A stretch of DNA of 64,000 nt. It comes from Apiotrichum sp. Y4204 (lineage: Eukaryota > Basidiomycota > Tremellomycetes > Trichosporonales > Trichosporonaceae). Positions 1 through 12,162 of the stretch are shown here, piece after piece. Positions within the stretch are counted from its first letter, which is position 1; every line of letters begins with the position of its first letter. The notes beneath the pieces are model-generated. The model did not search any database. It saw only the letters and a program-made list of their open reading frames with translations, and was not told the DNA's origin. Made by a program: the position numbers and the translations under genes. The stretch covers positions 124,001-188,000 of the forward strand of contig JAMYHL010000063.1 of assembly GCA_025531455.1 (NCBI GenBank), given 5' to 3'.

Positions 1-497
1 TCGTAGTGACGTGACGAACAACGGTGTTGGCCACTCCTTGAATGTCATCCCTGTCAACTTGTTCGTTCCTAAGGGCCTCCTTCCAGACTTCCGGATCACC
101 AATGGGCGACACGTCGTCGTCAGTAGCGTCAGGATGAGCCGGGAAGTAGGAGCCTGTGCGTATCAGCCAGAATCAAATCGGGCAATCACCCGTGACAATA
201 GGGCCGAGTTACTTACCGGTCAGAGAGCGCTGGTGTTTCTTGGGGCGCTCACGGCGGGGAGTAGTCACAGGAATGCCGATTTGATTGACATCGACGTTGT
301 AATTGGGACCAATGCCGCCCGAAACCGAAGAACGACGCGAAAGGGCCGGCTGGTGAAGGGAGGGCAGCGACGGTGTACGGGATCCAGGCGATTGGGCTGC
401 AGAAGGCAAGGTCAGACTTCACATCGGTCAATGTTAATTCGGACGTACTGGTGGGCAGCTTGGCCACGTTCTCTTCAGTGAGCGCGGCCATGGTCAC
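1..497 (-). CDS. GPH1: Glycogen phosphorylase, N-terminal part (cut by window edge)
   Basis: Enzyme that releases glucose-1-phosphate from glycogen with a pyridoxal-phosphate cofactor; cytosolic. Only the N-terminus is present. Exons on the minus strand are 497-449, 396-217 and 153-1 (continuing off the window). The introns are 52 nt (397-448) and 63 nt (154-216), both GT..AG, and phases match (ACC G/GC). The start ATG at 497 gives MTMAALTEENVAK, then a Ser/Pro-rich leader. Next comes KKHQRSLTGSYFPAHPDA, which matches the R-x-L-T-G motif that begins fungal phosphorylases, and then DDIQGVANTVVRHVTT, which aligns with the start of the conserved fold (compare DRFIDHVETTLARS in yeast Gph1, from memory). 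The Ser/Thr-rich leader is where phosphorylases are usually controlled by phosphorylation. The catalytic domain and PLP lysine lie outside the window, so identity rests on the N-terminus alone. Confidence 0.75.
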
Positions 498-2323
498 TGA
501 TGATTGTTATATATGTATGGAGACGTTAGGCAGGACAGAGACAGAGACCAGAGTTATGGTGAGGATGAGGGGGATAGGATGGGGACGGGGGGATGCCAGT
601 GGGAAACAATGGGGTCGATTGCCAGATATACAGATAACAGACCAACGAGCTAGCTGGGCTAGCTGGGGGTGGGGGGGGAGAGTTGACCCGAATGATGTGA
701 CTGGGGCCGGCGGTTCGTTGACGGGGCCCGAGCGGAAATGGATTGTACAGTAGTGGTATGAGCAGTATTAGCCCTACGCGTCACACCCTACTACAGCAAG
801 CTACAAGGGCAAGGGCGCAAGGGGGGGATGAAGGACACAGGGTACACCAAAGGGAATCAAAGGGTGGGCGTTGCAGTGCATCCGCTGGCTGCTGGCATGC
901 TGGCCGTGGGCCGTTGGCTGCTATGCATTGTTATCCAAGTGCAATGCGCGCAGGCGCGCAACGCAGGTAGGCACCAGAATACCAGAGTACACACAGTACG
1001 TCTGAGCGCCCCGGCAGAGGCCGCATGCGCCCGGCGGGCGCGCCCCGCGTCGAGATTGAGCCGGGCGCGAAGGGAGGTCGTCGTCCGCCCCGGCTTGCCG
1101 ACTCGCCTCGCCTCGCGTAATGATCGTTCAGTGCCCTTAACTGTATGACTGCATAACCGCGTCTGGCTGTGTGGCCGATGGTATGCGGCGGGCGCCGCCC
1201 ACGACAGCAGCCCTGACTGACCACCAGCAATCCTATTGTTGTTGTCTTGCTAATGATGTTCTGATCATTCCCGCTAGAACAAGGAAGGGGTCTACAGACT
1301 TTATCAATCGCTTTGCGGATGGATGCATGGGGGTGTAGATATGTGTGCTGTACCGTGTATTGTGCAACTTGTTTCCTTCCACTGAAGGTTATGATGAAAG
1401 CGTGAGTGAGCAAACAGTGTCTGTCCGCCAAACGCCAAGTTACGCCACCGCTTTCAATCCTTTTCGACCTAGTCTCAAGTCCTCCATAAGATGATTTCAT
1501 TCACACAGCGCCCCATTTATAACATTGGTGTCCAAGTAAAGGAGAGAATGCACAGTATAACTGTAAGCATACTGGTTATTGCTTGTTAAAAACGTGTTTG
1601 TGAACAGCAGAGTGCAGAGCACCAACTGTTCAGCATTGGCTCGTTGGATCGTTAGTGATCGCCAGATTGCTCTGGTTCTGGATGACCATGCATTGCCCGC
1701 CCATGGTTCCAGGACGCGATGACGAATGACCGCAGGATTATGCAGGGATCCAGGGAGGGGAAAGCGCTCTTTTGGGCATTCTGTGGGCCGCCGGCCTTGG
1801 GCTGGGAACTTCGAACCATTACCCATCCCTAGTACCGTGATAAGATCCCCAGTCCAAAGACGTCGATCCTTCTTTACCCTCTCGGACCCTGCACGATACA
1901 CAACTGGGCAAACTCGCATGCAAGGATAGGAGTGGGTGGGCATAGCTTGTCTATCAGCTTGATCTCGTTTCTCTGCTCTTTAGCGCCCTCCAACATAATG
2001 ACCGCAAGTGCACAAGGTCAATGTCGAATGAATGGCTTTTGGACACAAATGTGCCAGCCATGAGCGCCTCGGCGTCGATCCGGGCACTCTTGCGGCTAAT
2101 GGCTGACATTCCATCAATGCAATGACCGGCGATGATGTCAATGGTGCACACTTCCTTTCTATAAACAGTACTTGAAACATGGTGCGTCGGGTCTAACAAA
2201 ACGTGCGATTCATAACAGTGTGCAACAACATCGGTAGCCTTTCGAGTCTCAAATCTTATCCGAAGCGTTGCCCCAACTGTAGCTAGAAAAGGGGCAGGCA
2301 GATAGGGGTATGTAAAATGGGGA
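498..2323. other. Spacer, GPH1 promoter side and kinase 3' side
   Basis: About 1.8 kb between two minus-strand genes. Several open frames occur on both strands, but none shows a recognisable domain or a good intron/exon pattern. Local features are an AGCTAGCTGGGCTAGCTGG direct repeat near 650-670 and a GC-rich stretch near 1010-1110. Nothing else stands out. Confidence 0.5.
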
Positions 2324-4237
2324 CTAGGGAGCCCGAACGACGTCGGGAGCCACAGTGGTGTGGGTATGACCATTCTCACGTCCTTCGACGCAGACCTCTA
2401 CAGACTGAACCCATTTGTCTTTGAGTACGTCGTCGACGGTCCAGCGTGTCTTGGGATCAGGGTCAAGCATGTGTTTGAGGGCATGGCGACACTCGCGGGG
2501 AATCAAGTTGTTCAGGGGCGCGGGGCAGGCCGGGGCACCCTCCGGACGTGTTCCGGACGGGTGATATTGGGAAAGGTATGTGGCAAACGTGGGATCAGAG
2601 GACTTGGCGACGCGCCAAGGCAGCTCCTGGAACTGCATGCAGTAGAAGACGATGGCCGCCGCCCAGACGTCGACAAGCCGAGCGTCGTATTCTGACGTTA
2701 GATTTTCATTCCAAGTCACTAGCCACTCACCCTTTTGATCAAACAGTTCCGGTGCAATGTAGGGTTCGGATCCACAGAGGCCTTTACTGAGGTGCGTTTT
2801 CTTTTCCCAGCACATGCGGAACACATCGGATACGCCGAAGTCGGTGATCTTCACATGGCCACGGCCATCGAGGAGAAGATTTTCCGGTTTGATATCGCGA
2901 TGGGCCACGCCCATGGAATGCAGGTACTGGATACCGTGCAACAGCTGTTTGAAAGTGCATTCGACCTCCCCGGAGGACATTCCACCCTTCTTGATGGCGG
3001 CATAGAGGTCACCACCAGGGCAGTACTCCATGACTTCACACCAATGCTGCTGTTCGTCTTGAACGAGGTCGACCGTTTCCACAATGTTGATATGATGGAG
3101 GGTGGATGAGATGCAAAATTCGGAAGTGAGCTTCTTGACGTAGTCCTTCTCCGTCTCGTTCTTGCGGCGTTTACGGAACTCTTTTACTGCGTACAGTTTC
3201 TCCTCGCGACGGTCCCACTTGTGAGCGAGACGGACTACAGCAGTTGCACCTTTGCCAATCGCTGCACGATCGCAGACTCCGTACTTTTTAAGTAGTGAAG
3301 CAGTGCTTGTGCTATCGCCAAAGTCTCGCTCGCTGCCCTTAGTCGATCCACGATCAGAGCCACGAGCTGATCCCTTGTCGGACGGGCGACGTGACAGTTT
3401 CCCTTCACCGCTTTTGCCGCCGGATATGAGGTCCTTGAGCGTAAACTTGGTGGATACGGGCTCCGCAGCGGCGGCGCCGGTCCCTCCAGATAATGTCCTT
3501 TCCGACAGGCGCCGCTGACCGAGAATGGAAGGACGACGTTCCGCAGGCCCGTCCTCAGTATCCTTATTGCGCTTCAAGCTTGGCGCACGCGAAGGGGGGC
3601 GTGACATCTCCGAGTCGGACGCAGCGGGTGTTTGAGGGGGGGACTCTCCCCGGCCAGCTGTTGTCAGGCGTTCCGCCTTGGGTTCGTGATGGAACATTTT
3701 TGCGAGGAAGCCCTTTTTCTCGCCCGACTTGCTGCCCGTGGACTGCGACCGATTGACACGGGTACCCTGCTCGGAAATCCCAGGGGCAGTGAGAGGACTG
3801 GGACCAACCGGTGCCGCCACAACAGCGGGAGTTGGGCGGGGAGGGTTAAACCCATTGGCGGAGGCATTCCTGCTCATCGGGGCCGAAGAGGGAGGGGGAA
3901 CGTTGAGGGCTAACCCCGCCGTGGAACTGTTGGGCAATGGCCGAACTGCAAGGTCAGCGCTGAGCAGATCAAAAGGGTAGGTAACTTCACACTTACATTT
4001 GGCCATGGGGAGCGGTTCGTGCATTAGCTCTGGTGTGCCGACAGAGCCAGCGTGGGGCACAACAGAGTGAGAATCAGGCGTATCACGATTGATGTGCATC
4101 TCGTTCAGCGGAGTAGTTAGGCCATCCGCATTGGGAAGCGGGGCGTTACCCTTGGCAGAGTCAGGTGTAACTGATTGAAGTGGGGTCGGAGGAGCCACAA
4201 GCGAGGGCGAGGCGGCTGGGGCATTCTGCTGACCCAT
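2324..4237 (-). CDS. Ser/Thr protein kinase, Hal4/Sat4 (NPR1-like fungal) family
   Basis: Predicted 607-aa kinase of the fungal HAL4/HAL5-NPR1 group, which in yeast regulates potassium and nutrient transporters at the plasma membrane. Exons: 4237-3997, 3945-2731 and 2691-2324. Both introns (51 nt at 3946-3996; 39 nt at 2692-2730) are multiples of three without stops, so the genomic frame stays open across them. Both have good donors, branch sites (GCTGACC, ATCTAACG) and AG ends. The N-terminal half is a Ser/Pro-rich low-complexity tail. The kinase domain carries the glycine loop GKGATAVV, the catalytic lysine in YAVKEF, HRDIKPEN, DFGVSD and IAPE. The block YDARLVDVWAAAIVFYCMQF and the following ELPWR are typical of this subfamily. 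Removing the second intron restores the family-like join DQKEYDARLVDVW. An acceptor-like TTTAG about 10 nt upstream of the ATG hints at a leader intron. Confidence 0.85.
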   Translation of the reverse strand: MGQQNAPAASPSLVAPPTPLQSVTPDSAKGNAPLPNADGLTTPLNEMHINRDTPDSHSVVPHAGSVGTPELMHEPLPMAKCKCEVTYPFDLLSADLAVRPLPNSSTAGLALNVPPPSSAPMSRNASANGFNPPRPTPAVVAAPVGPSPLTAPGISEQGTRVNRSQSTGSKSGEKKGFLAKMFHHEPKAERLTTAGRGESPPQTPAASDSEMSRPPSRAPSLKRNKDTEDGPAERRPSILGQRRLSERTLSGGTGAAAAEPVSTKFTLKDLISGGKSGEGKLSRRPSDKGSARGSDRGSTKGSERDFGDSTSTASLLKKYGVCDRAAIGKGATAVVRLAHKWDRREEKLYAVKEFRKRRKNETEKDYVKKLTSEFCISSTLHHINIVETVDLVQDEQQHWCEVMEYCPGGDLYAAIKKGGMSSGEVECTFKQLLHGIQYLHSMGVAHRDIKPENLLLDGRGHVKITDFGVSDVFRMCWEKKTHLSKGLCGSEPYIAPELFDQKGEWLVTWNENLTSEYDARLVDVWAAAIVFYCMQFQELPWRVAKSSDPTFATYLSQYHPSGTRPEGAPACPAPLNNLIPRECRHALKHMLDPDPKTRWTVDDVLKDKWVQSVEVCVEGRENGHTHTTVAPDVVRAP

Positions 4238-6650
4238 GGGACGAGTCTAAAGAAGTCAGAGATGCTGTAGGACAGTACGAAGCGCACCATAGATCCATCA
4301 CCTGCCAGACCATCGTCTTCGGTGGTATCTTCCGCGGACGGCATATTGTGGGAAGCGATAACGCGATGAGAGGACCCAAGGATGGAGGCGTGAAACGGCG
4401 GGGTTATGATGATAACGGTGGAGAGTTGAGGGCTGACGGGATTTGCGGTCTAACGGTTCAACGAGCCATGATCTAATCGAATTCTATGTCGGCAGGCGTC
4501 CAGAGCAAAGTCAGAAACGATGACCAAGTATGTCACCGCCAAGGAGTGTGAAGGGAGTGTTATAACGGCCGTGAAGCAATGAGATGCAGTGGACAACGAA
4601 ATCAGCCAAAAGATGGATGAAGAAGCCAAGAGTTGCCACTCACAATTTCAACTACTGAGATTGCTTTCTTCCAAATTGCCGCAGCACAGATGCGTGTCTG
4701 GGCCGCTTGCTTAGGAATCGATGGTATGTGGGTGTGTGCTCCACTGACCCCGTCACAATCGATAGCAACAAGGTCTCACAGTAACTGCTCTTGATTCCCG
4801 CTTGTGTTGTTGCCAGCAGTGGAGAGAAAGACGTCGACGTGGACTAAAGGCCAGGAGCAGACGAAAGAGACCCTGATAAACAGCCAGCCAGATGGGGAGG
4901 ACGACGACCTTGATAATCAACAAATGCCTAAACTGAATGGAGAGCGTATGTGGAAGACCTACACACGGGCAATGGCAGTAGAATGAACTAGGAGATATGA
5001 AGCCGAGGGCGATGGACGTATGACGGGGTGTGCACGGGTTTGGGGAAGAGTGTGAGTGGGTGAGTGGGTGAGTGGTTGTGTGAGATCGTGTGGAAGGCTG
5101 TGAAGCAAGGCGGCAGCCGGGGGGAGGGGGGGATTGGAGGAGAGGGTGAGAGAAAAAAGCCGAGCATCTTGTAGCTTCGTAATGGCCCATAAAATCGGTA
5201 TGATTGCTCCAGAATACTGCCTGTAGCCTGTGCGAAGCCCCACGCACACACCGAACAGCACATAAAACTACCGTCCGTAACATGCGCAACAAAACAGTTC
5301 ACCAGCTGGGCAGCTGTTTGAACCGGAATGCATTACATCTCTTATTGCAAGTAGTCGTATGAAATAACGAAAAAGCAGAGCAAGCACAAGCAGGCAGCTG
5401 GCGCATGATGCTGTACTGAGTGGCACTGGCTAAAATAAAGCTATAAACAACCTGTGTACCTGTGGACGTGTGGACCGTACAGGGGCAATGCATCGTTCTC
5501 GGTGCGGGATTTGAGTCGCGCACCACACAGATCAAGGACTACTCTCTCTATGACATGGATTGGGGTACACCATCAATCCAATCTCATCACACGTAATTAC
5601 TCACAGGAACTCTGGCCCAGAGTATGCGCCATTTTTGAGAGTGGAGTTTTGCTTATCAACCCGACCGCGCCCAACCGGCTGTGCCCCCCAAATGCAACCC
5701 GGCCCGTCTAGATCAACCCCTGGGCCCTGGGATTCTTTGGAATGGGATGCCCCAGATGGTGCTGAACCAGGAGCTGCATGAGCTGTCTAGGCGATGAATT
5801 GACACGGTCCATATGGCCATATGGCCATATAGCCACTCGTACCATATATGATGTTGATCTGGTTTGTGTGGGGGACAACAACCACTATTGCACTATAGGA
5901 AGCTAGCACCAACTCAAAACGGGCATATGCGCATCTCTTGGAGTTGTATCCGCTATGTGTGACCACATACCCGGTAGCCTATGACTAAGCTCGGTTTGTC
6001 CCAGTTTGTCATTGCCTAATGCCTGATTGGATCGCACTCAAGGGCGGCCCCAACATGGACTCCAGTACTCCAAACAGTTCCACCACATGGCCAAAATGGA
6101 CGACCGTACGCGCGTACGCCCAGGGAGGCAGAAAGCCAGATATAGCAACTAATTCAGCCACTGCGCCTCACGTGATCGACCGCACACACCTCACATGCCT
6201 CACACGATCCCGCTCGCATCGCACCGGCATTCCCCTCCTTGAGGAATAGCTGAATAAGAGCTGATCGCGACACAGGACGTTGGGGCGCGACCGACAGCGA
6301 TCACAGCCAGTGTCCAGTCAGTGGCCTATCAGCACCCAAATACACGACCACACTTGCTGGTGTGCTACGCGGTCTTAGTCTTTAAATTGTCCAACGCCTA
6401 CTGACCCAACAACCCAATGTCACACCTGCGAGCTAAACACCCCCGTTCTTGAGGAGGCTTGGGTCATCGGCTTTGTTTGGGCACGGTGATAGAACAGGTC
6501 GCATATCGTCCACTACCACTCAGGTCACTCAAACGTGAGAATACTATTATGTACAATCCTGTACGTCGGAACATCTGAACTCCACTCAACACACCTATAG
6601 AACTCCCCGACGCGGTGCAAGCCGTCCTTTTCGGCAAAGCGGACTAGCTC
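4238..6650. other. Spacer with kinase leader region and short repeats
   Basis: About 2.4 kb separating two minus-strand genes. It should hold the kinase promoter and the transporter 3' region. Purine-rich GAGTGGGTGAGTGGGTGAGTGG repeats lie near 5050-5080, and a CATATGGC cluster is at 5809-5834. No supported gene. Confidence 0.5.
5809..5834. repeat. CCATATGG palindromic cluster
   Basis: Three overlapping CCATATGGC/CATATAGCC units form a self-complementary run in the spacer between the Hal4-type kinase and the transporter. A close relative lies at 11714-11746. Confidence 0.7.
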
Positions 6651-7788
6651 TTACGCGCTGCCAGAGAGGTCACCGACAGGGAGAAGGAAGTACGAGGTGT
6701 CCTTGGTAACTGGTAGACGTCAGCATCTGGCTCTGAAGTTGATGAAAGTTGTTTGTCAAACGCTCCGTGAGGGGGGACAAGGGTTGCGGATCACAGGCAA
6801 TCAAGCTCTATTCTGGGTCGCGCCCAATTCACGGCCAGCAGATGAGTTGATCGCCATGTGAGACCACACAAATGTGAAGAGCGGAGGAGAAACCAATACG
6901 TACGGAGACCAGCAAGAGCCGTGTACATCTGATGAAGTGTCAGCATGAATATTATGAGGCTGGCCGGTCATAAAACTTACAGCGACGAATGCCGTGACGA
7001 CACCAAAGCCACCACCGACCTTGGTAACTGTCACGTGCTGGGTGAAGTGACCGGCAGCAAGGATCCAGAAGGTGATGTGAAGGAAGAAGAATACGAGGAA
7101 CAGCGCAATAGACGAGCGGAGGGTGCCCAGGAGGAAGATAAGAGTGATGAGCCTGGAGGGTTAGCATTCCTGTAGCACTTGAATGCAGCCGATGCGCAAG
7201 CAGGCAACGTGCAGAGGTACTCACGCCCACATCACAAGGTAAATACCGAGAGCGCCATCGAGCATGCGCGTGTCATTGCCGTAGGACTTGGTAACCTCGA
7301 ACTGAGGAATGTAGAAGCAGGCGAAGGAGAGCCAGAACGCGCCGTACGAGGTGAAGGCAGTGGCACCAAACGTGTTACCGCAGGCCCACTCTTCAATGCC
7401 CGCAATGACCTGGGCGAGACCACCGTAGCCGAGGGCGAGGCCAAGGATGACATTAGGGTGGGTGATACCGCGGACCCGCAGGTTGAAGAACGAAAGTACG
7501 AAAGTGGTGCCGGCGAAGCTGATGACGGTCAGTGGCGGACACTTGTTGAAGAACAGGCAAAATGCTTAGAAACACCTACGCAAGAAGACCAAGAGGAGCA
7601 GGGTTGGCGAACTTGCGGTGGAAGACGGGGAAGGCGGGCTGGCTGGTGTCCATGGGGTTTCCGCCGGGGGTGATGAAGCGAGAGATGGCTCCACCGCTCT
7701 GGTAGCCGTTGTCAACGTGACCGGTCTTGGCCTCGTGGCCGTTGACGCCGTGGCCGTTGACGCCGTTGTCGTTAATGACCTCAGACAT
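6651..7788 (-). CDS. GPR1/FUN34/YaaH family transporter (acetate/ammonia type)
   Basis: Predicted 252-aa six-helix membrane protein of the Ato/Ady2 (SatP) family, which moves acetate, succinate or ammonium across the plasma membrane. Exons: 7788-7580, 7518-7225, 7152-6981, 6928-6904 (25 nt) and 6709-6651; all phases close. The family signature ANPAPLGLLAF spans the first splice junction. The second conserved block is GLGYGGLAQVIAGIEEW, a form of the Y-G-G-x-x-Q motif. The N-terminus is hydrophilic with an NGHGVNGHE repeat, and the C-terminus TKDTSYFLLPVGDLSGSA is typical of the family. The last intron (6710-6903, 194 nt) is much longer than the others. A TATAAA-like box sits 44-51 bp before the ATG. 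Substrate cannot be told from sequence; acetate is the best guess. Confidence 0.88.
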
Positions 7789-7831
7789 GATGAGGGCTTC
7801 TACGGTGGAGAGAGAAGATGAAAGAGAATTT

Positions 7832-7839
7832 TATAAAGT
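7832..7839 (-). promoter_or_regulatory. Possible TATA box of the acetate-type transporter
   Basis: The minus strand reads ACTTTATAAAA, 44-51 bp upstream of the ATG at 7788. A second TATAAT-like word lies at about 7900-7910. TATA boxes suit a strongly induced transporter gene, but the distance to the ATG is short, so this is tentative. Confidence 0.35.
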
Positions 7840-10800
7840 GGGAGGCGGGGTATGGAGATGACGAGGGCCGATGTGAGGAAGACGATTGTTTGTTGGTCAC
7901 TTTATAATATTCGTGCAGCACCACCATCACCGTAACCAGTACGCAGTACCGTATCCCAACAAAATTCCCATTGCCCCACTACTGTAGGGCACGCTCGGCA
8001 CCGGCTGCAGACCTGAACGCCTGAGGATCTGAGGAGCATGAGGAGCTAACGCCTGGAGCTCCTCCGAGACCATTGACCGCTCGGCAGTCCATGGCCGTCT
8101 GCCTAGCCCCCGCGCTTCACACACCCCGCTCTCTCACTCTCGCGCGCTCACTTCTCTCCCTTTCCAAGCCCCGCCGAATCGCCCGACCCCCTGGCACAAA
8201 CAGAGCCGGAAATCAGTGACCGGTGCCCGGAGGTCAGCTGGGCAGGGCCGTACCTGTCGGTTGTCGGGGCCGTTGAGGCACACCGCCCACGGGGCACAAT
8301 CAACTCTGCGCGTGTGGGGGCGGGGACAAAGAATATGCACAAGCATGGGGCCTGGGGCCTGGGGTAGAGAGCGCTCGTTCTGCGGCGGCGCCGGCGGATC
8401 AGCGCACGATCGCAGGAATTCTAAATGGCTGAGTTACAACGTGGTGAATAAAACGTGATCGGCATGTTGGCATCTACAAGGGGACAGCACATCCACTGTC
8501 AGGGGCTTCCGAGCGGTTTTAGAGAGAACCTTGCGGGCAACGCTCCACATGAAAAGGCACAGGTCCGACGCTGTTGATTCGTCGCCCGCGGTAGGACAGA
8601 GCACTCGATGCCGGCGGTGTAGAGTCTCAAAGAGGTCAAATGTCGTAATGGTTGAGGTAGTGTCTAGGTAGCAGGCTGGGGCAGATGGTGCAGGAAGGTC
8701 TATCAATCCATCAAGCCACTTCCGACGACCCTGAGCACCGTGCGCACCGTGCACGGGCCCGGTGCGGCCAGTGCGGGGTGCAGCTGCCTAGAAGCCGCTT
8801 GTGCCCCGCATGCCATGCCGCTGCTAGTAAGGGCCGGCGGCCTTAGAATAGCCTTATTATCAGTGACCGAAAATCCCGAGAAAGAGACATGGATTCTTGA
8901 GAGGTCTTGGATCTTGTAGGTTTGCTGGACAGGCGGCACCGGGGCAAGGACGGGACGGGAATCGGGGGACACGATTGGTACGGGCGATGGCGCCACTTGA
9001 TTTTCTTTTGCGTTTCTGGTTTGACCATTTTCGCACCTCTGCAGCCATTGCAGTCTGTTAGGTATGCCTGGCCGCCTGGATATGCTTCCTGTTGCACGCT
9101 GGCGCGCTTGCGACCCGCGCTACCGGGTACAACCGATCAGAGCTCGGAGTGGAGCGGAGCAGCGCAGCTCCACCCAAAACCTCCCAGGAGCTGAAATGTT
9201 CGACCTGCAACCTGAGCCCCCGAGGCTCCAGTCGGAATCTCAGGGACAAACCGAGGTTGAACTCACCCAACCGCACCAGCCGAGAACTCGCACAAAAGAT
9301 TAGCGATGTGAGATCTCTGTTGGGTGGCTCCAGCCCTTGCCGTTGTTGCCAAGAATTCGAAAACAGGCTTCCTGGCGACACAGGAACGTCAAGAATCTGT
9401 TCATGGTACGTACACCACCACTCCAGGATCTTTCCGCATGATGCAGCTTGTGGCAGATGGGTATAGAAGCAGTAGTGAACATTGCAGTCAGACACTGTGA
9501 ACGCCGTGATGCATCACACGCACTAGTTAGCAGGAGCGCTTGTGAGGAAGCGATCCAAGCCTCGGTACTGTTGTGCTCATCTTGCATCATGAATCCTTTG
9601 GACTGCTAAACGGGAGAGCTGTTTAGAGAATCCCGGGCAGTCATGTGCCGCGCCAAACGTCAGTGGCCGAGTGCTCCGGGAAGGGGCGGGGGTGTGGCGT
9701 TTTGCACCCTGCACCCTGCACCCCTCGCACCGATGCAGGACAAGGCTTTTCAGAGTGAGGCGCGAGGCGCGCGGTATGTTCATGATGGCGCGATGGCGCA
9801 GCGGTTGTTGAGGTGTTGTGGAATGACTGGAATTAGTGTGGAGACAACAATAGGGGTCGGAGATACGTAGTTTCAATTACTCCGACTGGATCTCTGGGGC
9901 GAACTATCAAGGAAACTGCCAGCTTTCACGTTGTTTCAGGGGGAGGAAGCAGCCCGCCAAGGACGTGCATGCGAGCGCCACAGCGGCATCGGCAAGGATT
10001 CGTTCGGTCCGGTGGTCGGCCTTGTGGTCGCCGCCCCGTCGTTATCCCGCAGAGGTTCGTCAGTATGTTGCACAGAGCCACCTGATAGAGGTGGATCTTT
10101 GAAGACTGATGAAGAAGTGGTACCGATGTACCATCCTGTGGCGGCCACGCTGAAGCAATGGGTCTGGGCAACGAAGGCAGCTGACACTGCTGAAGGCCCA
10201 TATTTTGGATACGGAATCTCGGCTCCTATCTTCATCAGCAGCCATCTCATGTAATAAACATGGCCGTGCACACTGCGCCCTCCTGGGCTCTTGCTGAATT
10301 TCTGTGGGTTTCCTTTGGCCCCTGCTGATCCGCAGATCGGGTAACTGATCCGCTGATAGGCTGTTGCGCTCTACAGCTCTAGTTACCCTGGACGCCACGG
10401 GATCAGGAGGTTCGGACCCGTTAGTGGACCCCCCTCCCCTGGGCGCGCTGTATGGCGTGTATGCACAGATGGTCAGCGGCACCGAGTACTGAGTAGCTGA
10501 GTAAACATGTCAGCATGGTAGCATGCCAACTTCTCCCCGGACTCTGGGGCTCTCCTGAGGCTCAACTTTGTATGGGCCCGTGCCTGTGTGTCTGGAAATC
10601 TGGATGTACATGTGTACAACGTCTCTCGCTTCCGCAGGTCACGTAGATGATTGCTCCCTATTTTCAAACGGCCCCACATCTCACTCCACGGTTGTCGGTT
10701 TTATGACCTCGCCAAGAACACTATGCTCCACGGACAGTGATAATGTGGAGCCTGGACCGTCTGAGCCGGGTATCGCCTATGGTCATCACGGTGACAAACA

Positions 10801-11713
10801 GCCTGCAGACGGGCTCGGCTTCGGCGGTAACCTTCGGCGGTCAAAGCGCGGCCTAGGGAGCCGAGAGTGTGGGTGGGACCTGACAAGTATTCTTGCGCGC
10901 AAGAGTTATTCGCACTCGATACGAATGCTACGCGAGGTCCTGTCAACACACCCTTGCCAAGTCCGTGGGCACGGCGCTCGGAAGCTCAGTCTTTGGCTGC
11001 CTCAACAACCAACCCCATAATCTGGATTCCCAAGATGTCCTCCGTATGGTGCTCTGGGATAACAGAGCTGCGGAGCCCTTTCACACCCATAGCTTTTGTG
11101 TATCCATTGATCTAGGTCTGCAGACACAGATATTTCGCGTTCCACTGTGGGTTGAGCAACATCTGTTGGCGCGCAACAGGTCTGGTGTGGGCCGAACTTC
11201 ATGTATTTCCACTGTTACTTGGCAGCAAAAGCACCACACGGATGTTCTGTTGTTGTTTTGGGGTAGCTCCCAATACCTTCGGGATGGAGGGGCAGTGAGC
11301 CAACTGGGCTGCCAGTGAACGAACTGGATGTGTATCCATTCTTATCGAATTATCGACCGAGGGACTTTCACAACATGCCAACTGTGGGCATGGCGTGGTC
11401 GACGTGAATGCCCGTCTCATTCATCATTCTGAGAGGGACATCAGTCGCAGGTGAGAAACGAGCAAGCTTGCACCTAGAGAGTCGTTACATTCCATTCCAT
11501 TTTCCGAACCACTTGCTGGAGCGCTAATTGACCACTGCTAACAGTACCATGCGGTGGTTTTGCGTTGTGTTTGATTCCAAGACGCACCTCCCAGGCTGAT
11601 GCTTGGTTGTGGTGCATGGTGTGTACGTGTGGATGATGCCACAAGCCACATGCCACAGACAAGCAACATTCGGGCGCGCATACGCGCGTTCACGCACCAT
11701 GTACTGTTTGGCA

Positions 11714-11746
11714 AGGCCATGAAGGCCATATGGCCATATGGCCATC
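11714..11746. repeat. GGCCATATGG cluster
   Basis: Four GGCCAT units, two of them in the palindromic form GGCCATATGGCC. The same word family appears at 5809-5834 and, more loosely, at 33043-33096. Confidence 0.7.
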
Positions 11747-11754
11747 TCATGCAT

Positions 11755-11778
11755 CTCACAAGCTCACAAGCTCACAAG
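11755..11778. repeat. Three tandem copies of CTCACAAG
   Basis: An 8-bp unit (CTCACAAG) repeated three times in register, about 390 bp upstream of the DinB-like start codon. Function unknown. Confidence 0.7.
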
Positions 11779-12162
11779 AAACACGTGCGAGGCGCCATCC
11801 CAGATCCCAGGTCCCACGAGCCCATGTATCCCATGGGCCATGATCCATGATCCCATGGCATATGATCCCATATAATCCCATATCGGCCATATCCGCATAT
11901 CCACGCTTCCTGCGCAGTGCTGATCCGTTCCGGTGGGAAAGTGGCTTGGAACGAACGGCTTTCCAGTGTCACATATGTACGTCATGCGTGATTGCTTTGT
12001 TTAAACGGCCACACGTTGTTTGCCACAACCTGTGCAACCTGCGTACACGGACGCGTGTCTCGAGGTGCTTCTGTTTCCTCCCATATGTTCTACAGTCTAT
12101 CACCTCCTTGCTCCATTCCCAAAGAGCTTTCTTTTCCATCTGCCTGTTGCGGAATCACAGAG

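Larger units (their letters stand above)
7840..12162. other. Long divergent spacer (4.3 kb)
   Basis: Lies between the minus-strand transporter and the plus-strand DinB-like gene. Open frames of 80-150 codons exist on both strands (for example 9058-9495 minus, 10568-11020 plus), but none has a recognisable domain. Contents I can see: CCCTGCACCCTGCACCC repeats near 9706-9725, a GGCCATATGG cluster at 11714-11746, CTCACAAG repeats at 11755-11778, and many CCATG/CCATA words at 11809-11905. Confidence 0.5.

Noticed and set aside
931..1943. Minus-strand frames of 189 and 148 codons
   Set aside because: No family resemblance, Arg/Pro-rich composition typical of random GC-rich reading.
5485..5530. 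Possible tRNA T-arm (GACTCAAATCCCGCACC on the minus strand)
   Set aside because: The loop and stem do not pair in the tRNA register and no acceptor stem or A box is found at the right distance.
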